A stretch of 64,000 bases of DNA, from positions 9,273,001-9,337,000 of the forward strand of contig NC_084725.1 in NCBI RefSeq assembly GCF_033807575.1, in the 5' to 3' direction. The DNA comes from Cydia pomonella (taxonomy: Eukaryota > Arthropoda > Insecta > Lepidoptera > Tortricidae). The notes beneath the pieces were generated by a model, which was not told the DNA's origin, ran no database searches, and was given only the letters and a program-made list of their open reading frames with translations. Below are positions 23,516-35,364 of this stretch, piece by piece. Each line of letters begins with the position of its first letter. The stretch's first letter is position 1. A program made the position numbers and the translations under genes.

Positions 23516-23735
23516 CGACCGGTCTGGCCTAGTGGGTGACCTTGCCTATGAAGCCGATGGTCCCGGGTTTAAATCCCGGTAAGGGCATTTATTTGTGTGA
23601 TGAGCACAAATATTTATTTGGGTGTTTTCTATGTATTTACATATTAAATATATCGTTGTCTGAGTACCCACAACACAAGTCTTCTTTAGCTTACTGTGGG
23701 ACTTGGTCAATTTGTGTATGAATATCCTTTAATAT
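23516..23735 (+). mobile_element. tRNA-derived SINE, near full length
   Basis: A box TGGCCTAGTGGG (23525-23536), B box GGTTTAAATCC (23566-23576), then GGTAAGGGCATTTATTTGTG, TTTTCTATGTATTTA, ATATCGTTGTCTGAGTACCC and AGCTTACTGTGGGACTTGG. The same sequence in reverse is at 38131-38352. Transcribed by RNA polymerase III and mobilised by a LINE (family knowledge). Confidence 0.88.
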
Positions 23736-24352
23736 TAAAAAAACTATCATTCTCGTATAAATTGGGGACTAGAAATTCATTAATGAAAGAATAATTGTCC
23801 CTTTTCATACAAAAAAAAAATGTATTTTGCATTAAAAAAAAAAATTGTCACCCTTCACATGACGTAGAAAAGAAATGGTTTGCGGTAGGCCCTCTCGTAC
23901 GGAACCCTAAACCGACTCACGCGGGCCGGTATCAAAACAAATCAATGTTATTGGGAAAATTCGGCGGCAATATGGGCCCACGGAAAGTTTGCGAAGTTTT
24001 CTGAACTTGGCCTGGATTACCCAGCGATTTAATGAAAAGCATTAAATACAGTAATTCATAATGAAACAATAAACTTTTATTACAATGTATGTACGGAGGG
24101 GTAGAAAATTAGATAGGTGTTAACTCATATACCACACATATCACAACAGACCACATTTATAATTATAGGTATACAGTGTGTATTCTTGATATAACCGAAA
24201 ACTTAAACTAGAGGTAGGTTTTAATGGTATGAAACAATGCTGAAAGATTTTATTACTTAGTCATATTTCGTGCGGCAATGTATTTCGTACATAATGGTCA
24301 TTTGTGACAGTTGTGACGACGCGTTAAATATGCGACGTTTTGAGTTAAGTAC

Positions 24353-24571
24353 AGTCAGCATCAAAAGTAGCGGATCAAACAAGGTTTCAAAAGTATCTAC
24401 CATTCCGTAACAGCTCAACAAAAAGTGGTGGTTCTGTATGTAGAACAATTAAGACGTTAAAAGATATACTTTTGATAGTAAATTTTAGAGATTTTTCAAT
24501 ATTTGGAAAAGTTATCCGGAATATCAGATACTTTTGGCGCGTTGTTTCATCCGCTACTATTGATGCTGACC
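24353..24571. mobile_element. MITE with GTCAGCATCAAAAGTAGCGGAT ends
   Basis: The left GTCAGCATCAAAAGTAGCGG is mirrored by the right CCGCTACTATTGATGCTGAC (about 27-bp arms, two mismatches). AGATACTTTTGGCGC and AAAAGTATCTACC add subterminal symmetry. Confidence 0.88.
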
Positions 24572-24795
24572 CTACATTGCTTGCTGAATTATTTTATATG
24601 GGAAAATAAAAGTTGTCAATTTTTTATAAAACCTATGAAAGTGCGTTCATTAAAGCCTAAACTAACTAGCCTTTGATAATGCGGTCGTATCAAAAATACA
24701 CGTAAAAAAAAATATAAAATATCAAAAATATAAAATTTCATGTCATTATAAAATTATAGTCATTCGATTTACTTAGTGTAGGAGTGGTTAGCTTA

Positions 24796-25245
24796 TGCGA
24801 AAAAATCACGATTTTAGAGAAGCGATCACATTATTAACTCATAGAAACAGGACTTCCACGGATCGCCATTGCTACGGCAGAAAAGTGTGGGAAGCCATTG
24901 AAATCAAAAAACATCACTTACATTCGGGACGACAGTTTAGGGATCTCATCCACATAGAATCCAGTCATTAGTATATGTAAACGAAAACGAATATCGACAG
25001 TCGAAAAATCGAATATCGTTAGTGTTATGTCAAGTTAATAAACAAGACCAAGTGTGGGTAGTTCGAAAAACTCGCGCGGCTAGAAGATGTTGATGTCACC
25101 TTTAGTCAGTTTTCTCCGAGACCACGGGGACAACGCCGTCCTCGAAACGTCGGAGGTAAATTTAAAACTTAATACGCGATTAAGTCCCGTTTCTATGAGT
25201 TAATGTATAAAAATCGTGAAAGTTGAAATCAGTGAATCGCGATCA
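24796..25245. mobile_element. TIR element, TTAACTCATAGAAACAGGACTT arms
   Basis: TTAACTCATAGAAACAGGAC (24834) is mirrored by GTCCCGTTTCTATGAGTTAA (25183-25202), and AAATCACGATTTTAG by TAAAAATCGTGAAAG further out. The core has CGTCCTCGAAACGTCGGAGG. Non-coding. Confidence 0.75.
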
Positions 25246-25254
25246 CTTATCATT

Positions 25255-25410
25255 TCAATTCAATTTCAATTTCATTTATTGAGAGACCAACTGAGACCAT
25301 TATTGTTAGCAAAAAATATATATATAATAAGAGAGTAGAGACTGCACGATCCCACAGTCAAACCGTGTAAACTGTTTTGTGGGACTCCGTATCTGTTTGA
25401 GATGTATCAT
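25255..25410 (-). mobile_element. LINE 3' end fragment, antisense
   Basis: TTCAATTCAATTTCAATTTC then ATTTATTGAGAGACCAACTG and GATCCCACAGTCAAACCGTG, the reversed terminus of a LINE. From 25410 to 26150 nothing clear is seen; the 89-codon frame at 25646-25915 matches no family I know. Confidence 0.45.
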
Positions 25411-26157
25411 TTTATGTTAATAATAAATAATAAATATGGTTGTAACTTAAAGTACTATCACAATAACGGGAATGTCAATATATTTATGATGAATAAGAAT
25501 AAATAAATTAATTGAAAATGGAAAGAAGTGAAATTAAATCAAACAAAATACAACGAAAACAAAATTCAATCAAATAAAAATAAATGCAAATAAAATTAAT
25601 TTTAAAATGTGTCTTTAATTTTAAAATAGGTATTAATTAATACAGATGTCAAATTTGATAAAATGTCACTTCATACAATTTCGCTATTCTCTACAGTTGT
25701 CAGGATGTCAGTGTAGATATTTCACATCCCGGTTCAGGTGCATACTACAACAGCGGTTGAGATATACACAATCTACCCGTTCACATATCATTCTCAAAAT
25801 GCTGTTGGTACTGGCGCGGATCCGGCCAAAAACTTATGGAAAAAGGCTCATGCTTTGGAAATCATGTATGGACCTAACTTTAATTTTAATTAGAAATATA
25901 TGTAAGAAAAGTTAAACTAACCAATAATTACAAGATGTAATTATAAAACCAAACAAAACGACTGCTTAAAAATTATGAACTAAAAAGTGTTTGATTTGAT
26001 ACATATATTTTTGAAATGGTTTTTCACTAGTTTTCATTTGATACCCATATTACAATGGTACTTCAACAGTAACTTCTGACGCAGTCGGGTACAAATCAAT
26101 CATAAAATATAAATATTAAAAGAAAAAACTGTCGTATATTATAGATAGAAGCTTGTA

Positions 26158-26434
26158 AAGGTAAAAGTTGGAACTCGGCGACGTGTCGCTACTGCAGACG
26201 ACACGTCGCGGCGAAACGACTGATATCTATGTATTTCTATGAAATACCATTCGAAGTCAGCGACACGAAGCTAGCGACACATCGCCGAGCGCAGATCAGA
26301 ATCGCAGATCTCTGTCACTCGGAACCAACTGCATATGGCGCTACCGTTCTGCAGTCGGGGTCGAAATTACAACACAGCGACATGACGCGGTGACGTGTCG
26401 TCGCGACACGTCGCCGGGTTCCAACTCGCACCTT
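26158..26434. mobile_element. Foldback MITE rich in CGACGTGTCG
   Basis: The left AAGGTAAAAGTTGGAACTCG and GCGACGTGTCG are mirrored by the right CGACACGTCGCCGGGTTCCAACTCGCACCTT. Unusually rich in CpG for this region. No gene. Confidence 0.85.
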
Positions 26435-26749
26435 AAAGGTAGATTCAATCCAGTAACATCGAATTTTATAACTTTCAAAAGTAGAATACCTATCGCTACC
26501 TATTGCAAAAGACTTTAGCGAAGCTCTAAAAAATAAGTTGAAATCAGGCAGAATTTTGTCCACAGAAAGTTTTACAGAAACAATATTGGTACAAACTTCT
26601 ACATTAGTCTTATCGACTTGGCTATTGCCATGGAAACCAAGAGACTTATTATAGTTACACTCATTGCTGACTGTAAATGGGTGAGATAACTTGGGGTGCA
26701 AAACAGTTGCAGTGATAATTATGAATACAGATTTCTGTACTTCATTGTT

Positions 26750-27384
26750 GGAGCAAAATACTCGTATTATATTGGACACGCAGAGCGATATACGCCCGCT
26801 GCGTAAAGTTGGCCCACAGATCGCACGTGTAGAAAGTTTGACAAAAAGCTTTGATCTATATTAACTTTACACTTTACTAACACGTGTGAACCTGCGGGAC
26901 AACATGTTACAGCGGACACACAGCGCCCGACGCTCTCACTCGATGTCCTCGATGTCCAGACGATGTGTCCGTGACCCAGGTACTTAAATTTGTCCACTCT
27001 TTTTGACGGAGTTCCTCCTGCATTTGTTTTTTTTTGCAATTTATTGCAAAAGGTCGCTTTTGGATGCATTATACCTGAGCCCATGGATCTCAGCGTACGT
27101 TTCACAAATGCCTAACATTTTTATTAGACCCACCCATCGAGGGGCTCAGCAGCACCATATCATTAGCATAGCTCAAGCTGTTGATACACATGTCCTCTAT
27201 GTGACATCCGACACAAGCACTGCTGAGCTCCTCGATGAGGTCATTTATATTTTATATAGATTGAACAATGTAGGAGAGCTCAATCCACCCTGTCTGACCC
27301 CGCACTGCATCATGTACTCCTCAGATAAGGCGCCCGCCCGCCCACTTAACACTGTATTCCTTGTTACCATACCAATGAAGGACA
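26750..27384 (-). pseudogene. LINE ORF2 fragment, RT palm and C-terminal part (downstream half)
   Basis: Reading the - strand across several frames: CGVRQGGLSSPTLFNLY (about 27270-27320), CINSLSYANDMVLLSPS-like text near 27150-27200 (the YxDD position reads ANDM, a lost aspartate), HGLRYNASKSDLL and DKFKYLGH. These are blocks of a lepidopteran non-LTR reverse transcriptase. Stops and frameshifts abound. The upstream half resumes at 28060, after a LINE insertion. Confidence 0.75.
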
Positions 27385-28056
27385 TTAACATAATGACAGT
27401 ACACTGTCAATATATTTATGAGAATATTCTGTATGTACATAAAAACATTGCCAGTTTTAAGAAAAACTGTGAAATACATAATATTAATACTAGAAATAAG
27501 CATAAGCTCGCAGTGCCCTTCACTAGGCTCCATAAAATTAAGAAATCATTCATGGGTAATTGTGTAAGATTTTACAATAAACTTCCTAATATTATAACTG
27601 AATTGTCTGTTAGTAAATTTAAAAATTATGTAAAACGTAAGCTTATCTCTAAAGCCTATTATAGCACACAAGACTACATGAATGATGAAACACCGTGGGA
27701 TTAAGTGTGATTGTAAAGAATGAATTATTTATTGTTATGTTATTAATGAATTGAAATGATGAAATTAATTCAATGTATATATATACCGTATTTTTTGACA
27801 TGTAGATTTTATTCTAGAAAGGTTCTAGACTAGTATTTTTATACAATTTTGATGTATGACGATCTTTTTATGAAATTCTTATTATTAAGTTTACCATATC
27901 TATAATAGTTCAATGTTTTTTTTAGAACAATAATAACTGCATCAATAAATTGCTCTGATATTTAGATTAAGATGATATTTGTAAAATTTGACGATTTAAA
28001 AGTGCTTGTTGCTAGGCCTATTTGAATAAAGAATATTTTGATTGATTGATTGAAAT
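27385..28056 (+). mobile_element. CR1/Jockey-like LINE 3' part inserted into the older LINE
   Basis: The open frame to the TAA at 27702 reads YIYENILYVHKN, INTRNKHKLAVPFTRLHKIK, FYNKLPNIITE, FKNYVKRKLISKAYYS and NDETPWD: the C-terminus of LINE reverse transcriptases ending in a folded NKLP...FK..LK motif. The 3' UTR ends GCTAGGCCTATTTGAATAAA and a (TTGA)n tail at 28036-28054, as CR1-type LINEs do. It is 5'-truncated on insertion. The frame to 27003 is older LINE sequence read backwards. Confidence 0.8.
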
Positions 28057-29580
28057 GCCGAAGCTCTGAGATTACGTCACGGGGGACCATCGTATTCTTG
28101 AGTAATTTCCTCCATAATAGGTCGTAAGACACCATGTCAAACGCATTTCACAAATCCAAAAACAGGCAAATATCGGCGTCTCACGTGACGTATAGTAATG
28201 GACGGTCTGCTTAAGGCATAGGATTGCACTTTCAGTCGACCGGCCTAAATCCGAATTGAGCATCATTTAGTTTAATATTTTGTCCTAAAATGTCATCAAG
28301 CAACCTTAGCCACAACAGTAGCGAGATATATAGGCCTGTAATTGGATATGTCAGAGGCGTCCCCGGTTTTATTTTTTTATGACAGGCACAACTATTGTTT
28401 TCATAAGTTCCTCAGGTAAGTAACTATGACTAATACATAAGTTATAGAAATTTGACAAGACTACCGGTAAATGCACAGCCGCATGCTTGAGATGCTCAAT
28501 AATGAGGCCGTCATGTCCAGGTGATTTTCTTCTATGCATCTTACTAATTTTACAAGCGACTTGCTTAGCCGAAAATCTAACGAGCGCGGTACCGACTTCA
28601 GCCTCAGTATCAACCATCTCCAGGGCTTGACTTGACATCGGGATCCAACTGTGAAATGTTGCTGGAAAGCATTAGCGATGGCAGTGGGTTAAAAATAGTT
28701 GGCAACACTTACAGGAAGGCTCGCCCTAGAATTTAACTAGGCGGTATTTTTCCAGAATTTTCCAAAGTTCCGATTCGAATAATTTTTAACAATAATGTCC
28801 ATCCATACGAGTAGGTATATCATGCTCATGTCTCTGACAGTACTTCAACTTGTTTTTAAAAAGATTTTTAGTTTCACGCATCTTATTGTAGACATAGCCC
28901 GAAGCCGGTTTACCATAAGTTACCCAGCATTGAAACCAAAGCCGAGCCTCCCGGTGAGCTTCACCGACGTGTAAATTCCAGCCAGTTATGTACCTATTCT
29001 TTCCACGTTTCACATACTTATATTAGGATTGCTTCGCTTCGCAACTAATTTTAGTACAGTTATTGTGTTATTATACAAATCTCTTAACATATTTTTATGA
29101 TCGGTATATGAACACATCCTATCTGCGCAAAGCGAGAGTTCAGTAGGAAAGTTAATACACTTCGTACAATAATATATATATTTTCTACTTGTATCGAGTC
29201 CCGTTCACCCCACTGCACCTTAGCAATTGAACATGAATGATTAATTTGAACTTTTGCCTTAATCAGCTTAAGTAAAATCACATTCCAATAACAAAGGGAC
29301 CAATAAACATTGTATAACATTGCCGTACTAACAACCGTGGTTCGCGCGGCGCTCGTCACTACACAATGATCAAGCCATCGTCTAGATCCGTGGGCCTCAC
29401 TGACAAAAGTGTTGGTATCGCTCGGCAACATATCCATATCTACACAAGACAGGTACTGTTCGGAGCAAAAGCCTTAAAGTTCACGTGAGAACGACTCACC
29501 CGGGTGCGCGTTGAAGTCCCCAAACACGAAGACGGATTCCACATCGTTACTTTTGATAGTGGAAAGAACTGAATTTCACC
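28057..29580 (-). pseudogene. Same LINE, upstream half: endonuclease to RT
   Basis: - strand order: endonuclease text DCADNVSEFTECLGEI and SCLGTSTRTR-like (29600-29500), LPSDTNTFVSEAHGSRRWLD and the Y-D-V-YWS-like end (29430-29330); linker GWNLHVGEAHREARLWFQCW (28980-28900); RT blocks KSPGHDGLIIEHLKHAAVHL and HSYLPEELMKTIVVPVIKK (28550-28370); QFGFRP-like, SAILCLKQTVHYYTSRETP and CFWICEMRLTWC (28250-28110). Several frameshifts; dead. Confidence 0.75.
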
Positions 29581-29589
29581 TAAACATTC

Positions 29590-29800
29590 CGTAAATTCAC
29601 TTACGTTATCCGCACAGTCAGTCAGCATATCTTTTATACTCGTATAAAATAAGGTCAGTGTGGCAAAAACCGTCTGTAAGAAAATACTGTCTATAAGATA
29701 AGCTCTATATTCGCTTTTAACTTTTGCGCTTGTACACGTAGGTACTCCACTTACAGAAGGTCGGTAGAGCAGGAATGAAGCTCTTCCTTTCTGACTGTGT
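29590..29800 (-). mobile_element. AAGGTCAGTGTGG-type repeat fragment
   Basis: AAGGTCAGTGTGGCAAAAACCGTCTG then CGCTTGTACACGTAGG, CTCCACTTACAGAAGGTCGG and GAATGAAGCTCTTCCTTTCT match 48104-48260. It lies directly against the endonuclease fragment of the LINE. Confidence 0.65.
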
Positions 29801-29802
29801 CC

Positions 29803-30330
29803 CCCATACTTAGAACTGAAACTCAAAAAATCTTTTTTCATCAAACCCATACGTGTGGGATATATCGGATAGGTCTTCAAAAATGATATTTAGGTTTCTA
29901 AAATCATTTCTTTCTAAACCGAATAGTTTGCGCGAGAGACACTTCCAAAGTGAAAAAATGTGTCCCCCCCCCCTGAACTTCTAAAATAACAGAATGAAAA
30001 ATGTAAAAAAATATACGATATACATTACCATGCAAACTTCCACCAAAAATTGGTTTGAACAGATCTAGTAAGTTGTTTTTTTTAATACGACATAAATGGT
30101 ACGGAACCCTTCATGGGCGAGTCCGACTCGCACTTGGCCGCTTTTATCTACGTTAGAACTGATACTCTAAATGTTTTTTTTTTTCTTCATAAAAGCGTGT
30201 GGGGTATCTATGGATAGGTCTTCAAAAATGATATTGAGGTTTCTAATATCTTTTTTTTTTCTAAACTGAATAGTTTGCGCGAGAGACACTTCCAAAGTGG
30301 TAAAATGTGTCCCATATTATAGTTGAGTTG
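29803..30330 (-). mobile_element. Antisense GCGGCCAAGTGCGAGTCGGACTC-type element plus partial repeat of itself
   Basis: Blocks CATACTTAGAACTGAAACTC, GATAGGTCTTCAAAAATGAT, AATAGTTTGCGCGAGAGACA and GGGCGAGTCCGACTCGCACT are the reverse complement of 59313-59860. A second partial copy (30175-30310) repeats the GCGCGAGAGACACTTCCAAA block about 340 bp on. Confidence 0.8.
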
Positions 30331-30420
30331 GGAGCCCATACATGAAAAGTACCCAATTATAGTTTTGTATACGAAATCTTAATTCAACCATTACAGTCGA
30401 CGAGTAGAAAAATTAAATTC
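30318..30420. repeat. Dispersed repeat shared with 36713-36785
   Basis: CAATTATAGTTTTGTATACG, AAATCTTAATTCAACCATTA and CGACGAGTAGAAAAAT are common to both places. Family unknown to me. Confidence 0.6.
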
Positions 30421-30918
30421 TAATCGCAGAAGTCCCTAGAAAAATTCCTCAAGATTGCTACATTTTTAGCAACTGTATTGTTATCTAAAAAAGCAGTACA
30501 ATTTTTCAAAAACTCAGCTCTCTGAACCTATGGCGCCTTAACATGGGTCACTCACTACATACATACCTTTCACAAAATATTTACGTTTCACGGAACCTAA
30601 CAAACGTCCGTGAAATTCTTAAGCTAACTACATATATTTAGTTAACCTATGTCCAACTAAAATATCCAACAAACTTTAAGAAACCCAATGCGAAAGCGCC
30701 TCCGAAGCCTCCGAAGCGCCTTGAGGAACCTGCACGTGACGCGTTATTAGGAAAACGAGGTCATAACTGTAGAACCTTAAATTAGTTACTCTAACTCGTC
30801 CTACCTTGGCGTTTAGTGCCAACGGTAAAAAACGAGACTGATTCTATGTCTTGGAGCCACATAATTATTGTCTATGGCAAAGGGATATGAGGGCCATTTT
30901 TCAGATTTGGTATTTTTA

Positions 30919-31650
30919 GGGTATCGTAGTCACCTAGAAACCCTTATAGTTTCGTCATGTCCGACTGTTATACATTACGTATAATACATTAATCCTGCAA
31001 AGCGACAGAAAGGTAAAATAAAAACTATGTATTTTTTTGGGTTACTAGGTACCTCCAATGAAAAAAAAATTACCGCTTGTTATGTACATGATACTAATTT
31101 TTTATTAATAAGTATAATAACTACGTGTCATATTTTCTTGCAAATATTTACAGTACCTACATACATACAGTACAAATATATGTAACATGCATAAGTATAT
31201 ATTTAAACATATAAGTACATTGACTAGTGCTGCACTGGTCGTTTATTAGTGTAGGTTTTAAGGTTCTGACGGAAGATCAGCGCTGTGGTCTCCGCAGCAT
31301 TTATGCTGAGTCAGCACCTATTCTTTACCACAACACATGACCCTCTACTAATATCTCTATTAATCTAAAAATAAGACACGTAATACATTTGATTATTGAC
31401 GTAATTATTGATATTAGTGTCAAATTGTATGTTACTTTTTTCTTTGTCTCTTGTCAATTTTCTTTTTCTCTTGTTATTTGTTTGTGTCACAAAGCATGTA
31501 AGTTGTGGTTGAATAAAGATTTTATCTATCTATCTAATTCATAGGCCCCGTTTGGCCAGTTCTGATAGAATGGTAACTACGACACCCTACACTGAGCATG
31601 GCCCGATATGCTCATGCCCGATTTTATTTATGTAATTTTACTCATCATCA
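30919..31650 (+). mobile_element. AGGGTTCCGTAG-type element split by a LINE 3' end
   Basis: The left part (TAGGGTATCGTAGTCACCTAG, 30918 on, to about 31120) and right part (TTCTGATAGAATGG, ACACCCTACACTGAGCATGG, 31558-31620) match the two ends of 3711-4830. The gap between them is LINE sequence. Confidence 0.65.
31130..31538 (+). mobile_element. LINE 3' UTR with (ATCT)n tail
   Basis: Ends TTGAATAAAGATTTTATCTATCTATCTA. Includes CGCTGTGGTCTCCGCAGC and ATGCTGAGTCAGCACC. A tail of the same type in reverse is at 55728-55760. Non-coding. Confidence 0.6.
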
Positions 31651-31845
31651 CGAGCTTTTTCGGCCCTAGTAGAAGAAAAAACTAGCCTTATATCCATTTT
31701 CCGTTACCATTTTTCAAATTTCCCATAACAATACAGAACATTTTTCAGTTTGTATGCCCGTAACGAAATGGGGTAACGAAAACGGTTTGAAAATTTTGTG
31801 ACACATTTTGTCTTTTCTTTTATTAGGATCGAAAGAGCTCGTAAT
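31645..31845. mobile_element. TIR element, ACGAGCTTTTTCGG / GAAAGAGCTCGT ends
   Basis: The left CACGAGCTTTTTCGGCCCTAG is mirrored imperfectly by TTAGGATCGAAAGAGCTCGT. The interior is TTTCCGTTACCATTTTTC-like and also symmetric. Moderate support. Confidence 0.55.
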
Positions 31846-32029
31846 ACTTACTTATTTACTCCGTTGGCTCAGCGACCCAAAATGAGACTTGGCCTCCGAC
31901 ACAAGACAGCGTGATCCTGAATAGAAATTACATAAAAAAACCCATTTCTGATAATAAACGTTAGTGTGAGGATGCAACTGGGAAATTGCTAGGATCGGTA
32001 GAACAACAGAGCACCCTATACCTACTTAA

Positions 32030-32456
32030 TGGGTTCTCTACATGATGGCCCAGCGCTGGACCAAGGAGATGGCCATGCGACGGTTATGGCTCCTCTACAC
32101 GATGGTCCAGCGCTGGACCAAGGAGATGGCCATGCGATGGTTATGGCTCCTCTACACGATGGTCCAGCGCTGGAGCAAGGAGATGGCCATGCGATGGTTA
32201 TGGCTCCTCTACACGATGGTCCAGCGCTGGACCAAGGAGATGGCCATGCGACGGTTATGGCTCCTCTACACGATGGTCCAGCGCTGGACCAGCAAGATAG
32301 CCATGCGATAAGAAAACGCACTATGGAATAGGCCACGTGTAGATACGTACGCACCATCCCATCACCATCCCGCTGCGCCATAAGCCACCCTCTCTACATG
32401 CTGGCCCATCTTAGTGGGCCAGTATGATGGCCCATCGTGTAGAGGACCCATAAATG
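32030..32456. mobile_element. MITE with inverted ends and an internal 57-bp minisatellite
   Basis: The left ATGGGTTCTCTACATGATGG is mirrored by the right CATCGTGTAGAGGACCCAT. The same end motif is repeated as the tandem unit inside. This suggests that the terminus was duplicated into an array. Confidence 0.75.
32036..32315. repeat. 57-bp tandem array, 4.9 units
   Basis: Units start with CTCTAC at 32036, 32093, 32150, 32207 and 32264, and share CAGCGCTGGACCAAGGAGAT, GGCCATGCGA and GGTTATGGCTC. 57 is a multiple of 3, so three frames stay open (for example MAPLHDGPALDQGDGHA). They lack a conserved start or any known domain, so I read them as by-products. Confidence 0.93.
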
Positions 32457-33560
32457 TCAGTTTTTTGTTATACACGCAAATCCTTTGTCAATGTGTATAC
32501 CGTATCTATCTGTAAATTACGACTTCTACATTTATAAAAGCGAGGTAATACTGTAGCCAATAACAATACGCCATCAATTGCGAGCACTAGAGAATAAATT
32601 ACTGATCCTATCCACCCTCGTCACGATACTGCAATAAACAGCACAATAGCTTCATACAACTTACGAAAAGCGCTCTCAAGTCCTTAAAATAAAGATATTC
32701 ACGTAATATAACCGTAACTTTTAAAATCGTCTTATTGATGTCACTGAGAACTCACGTAGCGTAGTAGTGTATTTATTTATTAGACAGAAAAGTTGACAAA
32801 GTTGTAACTCTTTGGCTGCTCTTGGTTTTTACGTAACATAACGAAAATATTAGAACAACTGCCATGCTAATTATGTCTGGTTCAGAACAACAACAACAGA
32901 AGGCAAGCGTAGAGGCCGATATTCGACCACGGCACCGCGACAGTATCTCGCAGGAGAGATACACTACCCTTTTTCTGTCGTACTTTGGTAGTATCTCACT
33001 GGCGGGATATGTACTGTAACGGCGCTCCCTATGCTAAGCTTACTGATGGAGACAAAGTTTACACTCTAAATTTAGATTATTCAGTGGAGACCACGATCTT
33101 CAGTCATGAAGTGACCATAGAGAGAAAATAAATAAAATGATAGCTCTACCGCTTAGACAGCTCGTTGCAAACTAATGTGGATAATTATCCAAGCTCTCAA
33201 ACTAGACCCACTAATCTTGTTTTGTATTCCTTTTAGTCGTAAAAGATATGTTAAGAATAAATTTCTAGTAATAATACTAGTTTGTAATATTTATAACAAA
33301 AAATATTCATCTCTGGATATATTTCATTTGATTTTCGTCAGTTTGTTTCTGCAATGAAAGCCCCAGCTAAATGATCATATTAAATCTACAACAGTTTTAT
33401 ATCTCTACCACGCAGTTAATAGTGCAAACAATATTTCTTTATTTGGTTCCGATAATTAACATTAAACTGGAACTAATTACCATTTGGAACTTACAGTTTA
33501 CGCTGTACTACATTTGTACATTTATTTACAATATGTTTTGAACCTATTTCTTCTCTATTA
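32457..33560. other. Unassigned intergenic sequence
   Basis: AT-rich, no gene. CAACAACAACAGAAGGCAAG near 32890 and GTATCTC/GCGGGATA motifs at 32940-33010 hint at an old repeat, but no second copy is visible. Confidence 0.45.
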
Positions 33561-33564
33561 TTTT

Positions 33565-34690
33565 CTCTTTATTTTGTTTTTATTTTATTTATTTAAGGTT
33601 CACCAACAATTGTTGACATCGATACATTCAAAACGTACAAGCTAATACATGAAAGGAGTGGTGTCACAATTACTTACAGGTAAACACGGCATGCGAAACA
33701 AATATAAGTAAACAACTATAGAACTACCAAAATTTTAACTTAAATTCTAATTACTTATGTTTAAAAAAATATTTTCGGACAGATTTTATAAATTGATTTA
33801 GTGGGTCATAGTGCATATCCGCCTTGTCACAGCAGCCATTAGCAATTTTACATAACCTGCATATTGGAGAGTTAGTGCCTGAAACTGATCTTCTAAGCGG
33901 GGCGTAAAGAGGGGTGATAGCATTACGGGGGAAACGGGATGGAGCACGAAAGTTCAACAATGTCAGCAGTTGTGGACAATCTATTTTGTGGTTCACTAAC
34001 TTGTGCAAAAAAGTTGCATCTAGGAGCGTCCGTCGATCTTCTAGGGAATCCATCTTGAAATATTGCAGTTTCCTTTGATAGGATATTGATCTTTTAGCCA
34101 TAACACGTGCCTGAAAAGCTAAGTGACGAGTGAACCTTTTTTGAATACGCTCTAACCGTAATGAGTGGGTAGCATAATGCGGCCTCCAGACAACGCTGCA
34201 ATATTCCAAAATACTCCTCGTCAGACTATTGTATAGCAATATTTTGGTTGCGCTGCGCCTAAATGATTTAGTGCTTCTCATGACAAAGCCCAAAGTCTTA
34301 GATGCCCTCTTGACAATATTTTCTATGTGGGGAATAAACGTTAATTTGTTGTCGAAAAGAACTCCAAGGTCGCGAGTGTTCTCAACTTCGATTAGGTTGC
34401 AACCGTCTATATGGTAGTCTGACTGTGTTACATTTTGTTTTCGAGTGAATTTCATATGGATGCATTTTTTGATATTAATGTGCATTAGGTTATGCTTACA
34501 CCAACTACTCAGTCTTATAATATCGCTTTGAAGTAAGGTGATATCGTCAGTTGTGTTAATAACGCGTGCGAACTTTATGTCATCTGCATACATAAAAACC
34601 GTAGAGTGGTGGAAGCATTCAGTTACGTCATTGATAAATAAGTTACACCTACATATATATACTTTATATTTCATATCTAATCGCATGTTG
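33565..34690 (-). mobile_element. 5'-truncated non-LTR retrotransposon (Jockey/CR1-like), 3' half
   Basis: Extends from about 34690 down to an AATAA-type tail (33565-33600). It carries the RT C-terminal frame at 33751-34686 and a short 3' UTR. The absence of endonuclease and RT fingers fits abortive reverse transcription at integration. Confidence 0.75.
33751..34686 (-). pseudogene. Non-LTR reverse transcriptase, C-terminal fragment (311 codons, open)
   Basis: Residues 29-40 read TVFMYADDIKFA, the catalytic YADD box of reverse transcriptase. LIEVENTRDLGVLFDNKLTF then HIENIVKRASKTLGFVMRST (RT thumb), YNSLTRSILEYCSVVWRPHY, and the C-terminal LERIQKRFTRHLAF follow, the order seen in Jockey-type LINEs. 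The frame is uninterrupted for 311 codons but lacks the N-terminal two thirds of ORF2. The first ~15 residues are probably unrelated flank. Confidence 0.88.
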
Positions 34691-35360
34691 TATTCTCAGA
34701 GCAATATTGTATGTATTAACTTCCAGTGGAAACTATTTTGGCTAATGTGTTAAAATACCTTTCTTAGGCTATAAGAATTATATTGTGCTGTTTGTTTCCC
34801 TAATCAATAAAATAAAAAAATATGTGAGATTGAAGGATCTGCTGTATGCGACTTGTCTATTTGAACTGTGAGTCTAAAGTGATATAGACACTTAACTTAT
34901 ACTACGAGTAGACTTAGTTCCAATTAATGGAAGCTATCAACTGGCTAGGGAACCGCTGACTTAGACTTTAGACTCTCTCTAGAGATAATTTGATTCGGTG
35001 ACCATATTAGTTAAACGACCCATTTAATTAAAAGGTAATTGTGCTGGTCAAGCAGTTATGTTAAGATACTGATAACCTTAACTTCACTGCGAGCGACCCT
35101 TAGACATCACGTATGGGCGACGTGCCGCCTACCGCCGGAATATTTTTAGCCCCCGATAACATAAGGGCATCTTTCATAGAACATATTGAAAATGAGATTT
35201 TATAGCCGACCCTACGGATGTACTCAGGGCAGGTTACGTCATACATGCGTGTTGCAGAGATAAGTCAATTGTAAAGACTGTTTGAACCTTACGTCAAGGA
35301 TTCGACTCACATTTTATACTCTATTGAAATGAAACACAGGCGATGTGACATTGGGCTATA
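34691..35360. other. Unassigned intergenic sequence
   Basis: No gene. Short reversed symmetry is visible near 34960-35000 only. Confidence 0.45.
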
Positions 35361-35364
35361 ACCG

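Noticed and set aside
25646..25915. 89-codon frame as a gene
   Set aside because: No splice context, no family match, AT-rich codon use.
32022..32381. Three open frames over the 57-bp array
   Set aside because: 57 is a multiple of three, so frames stay open by construction; no domain and inside a MITE.
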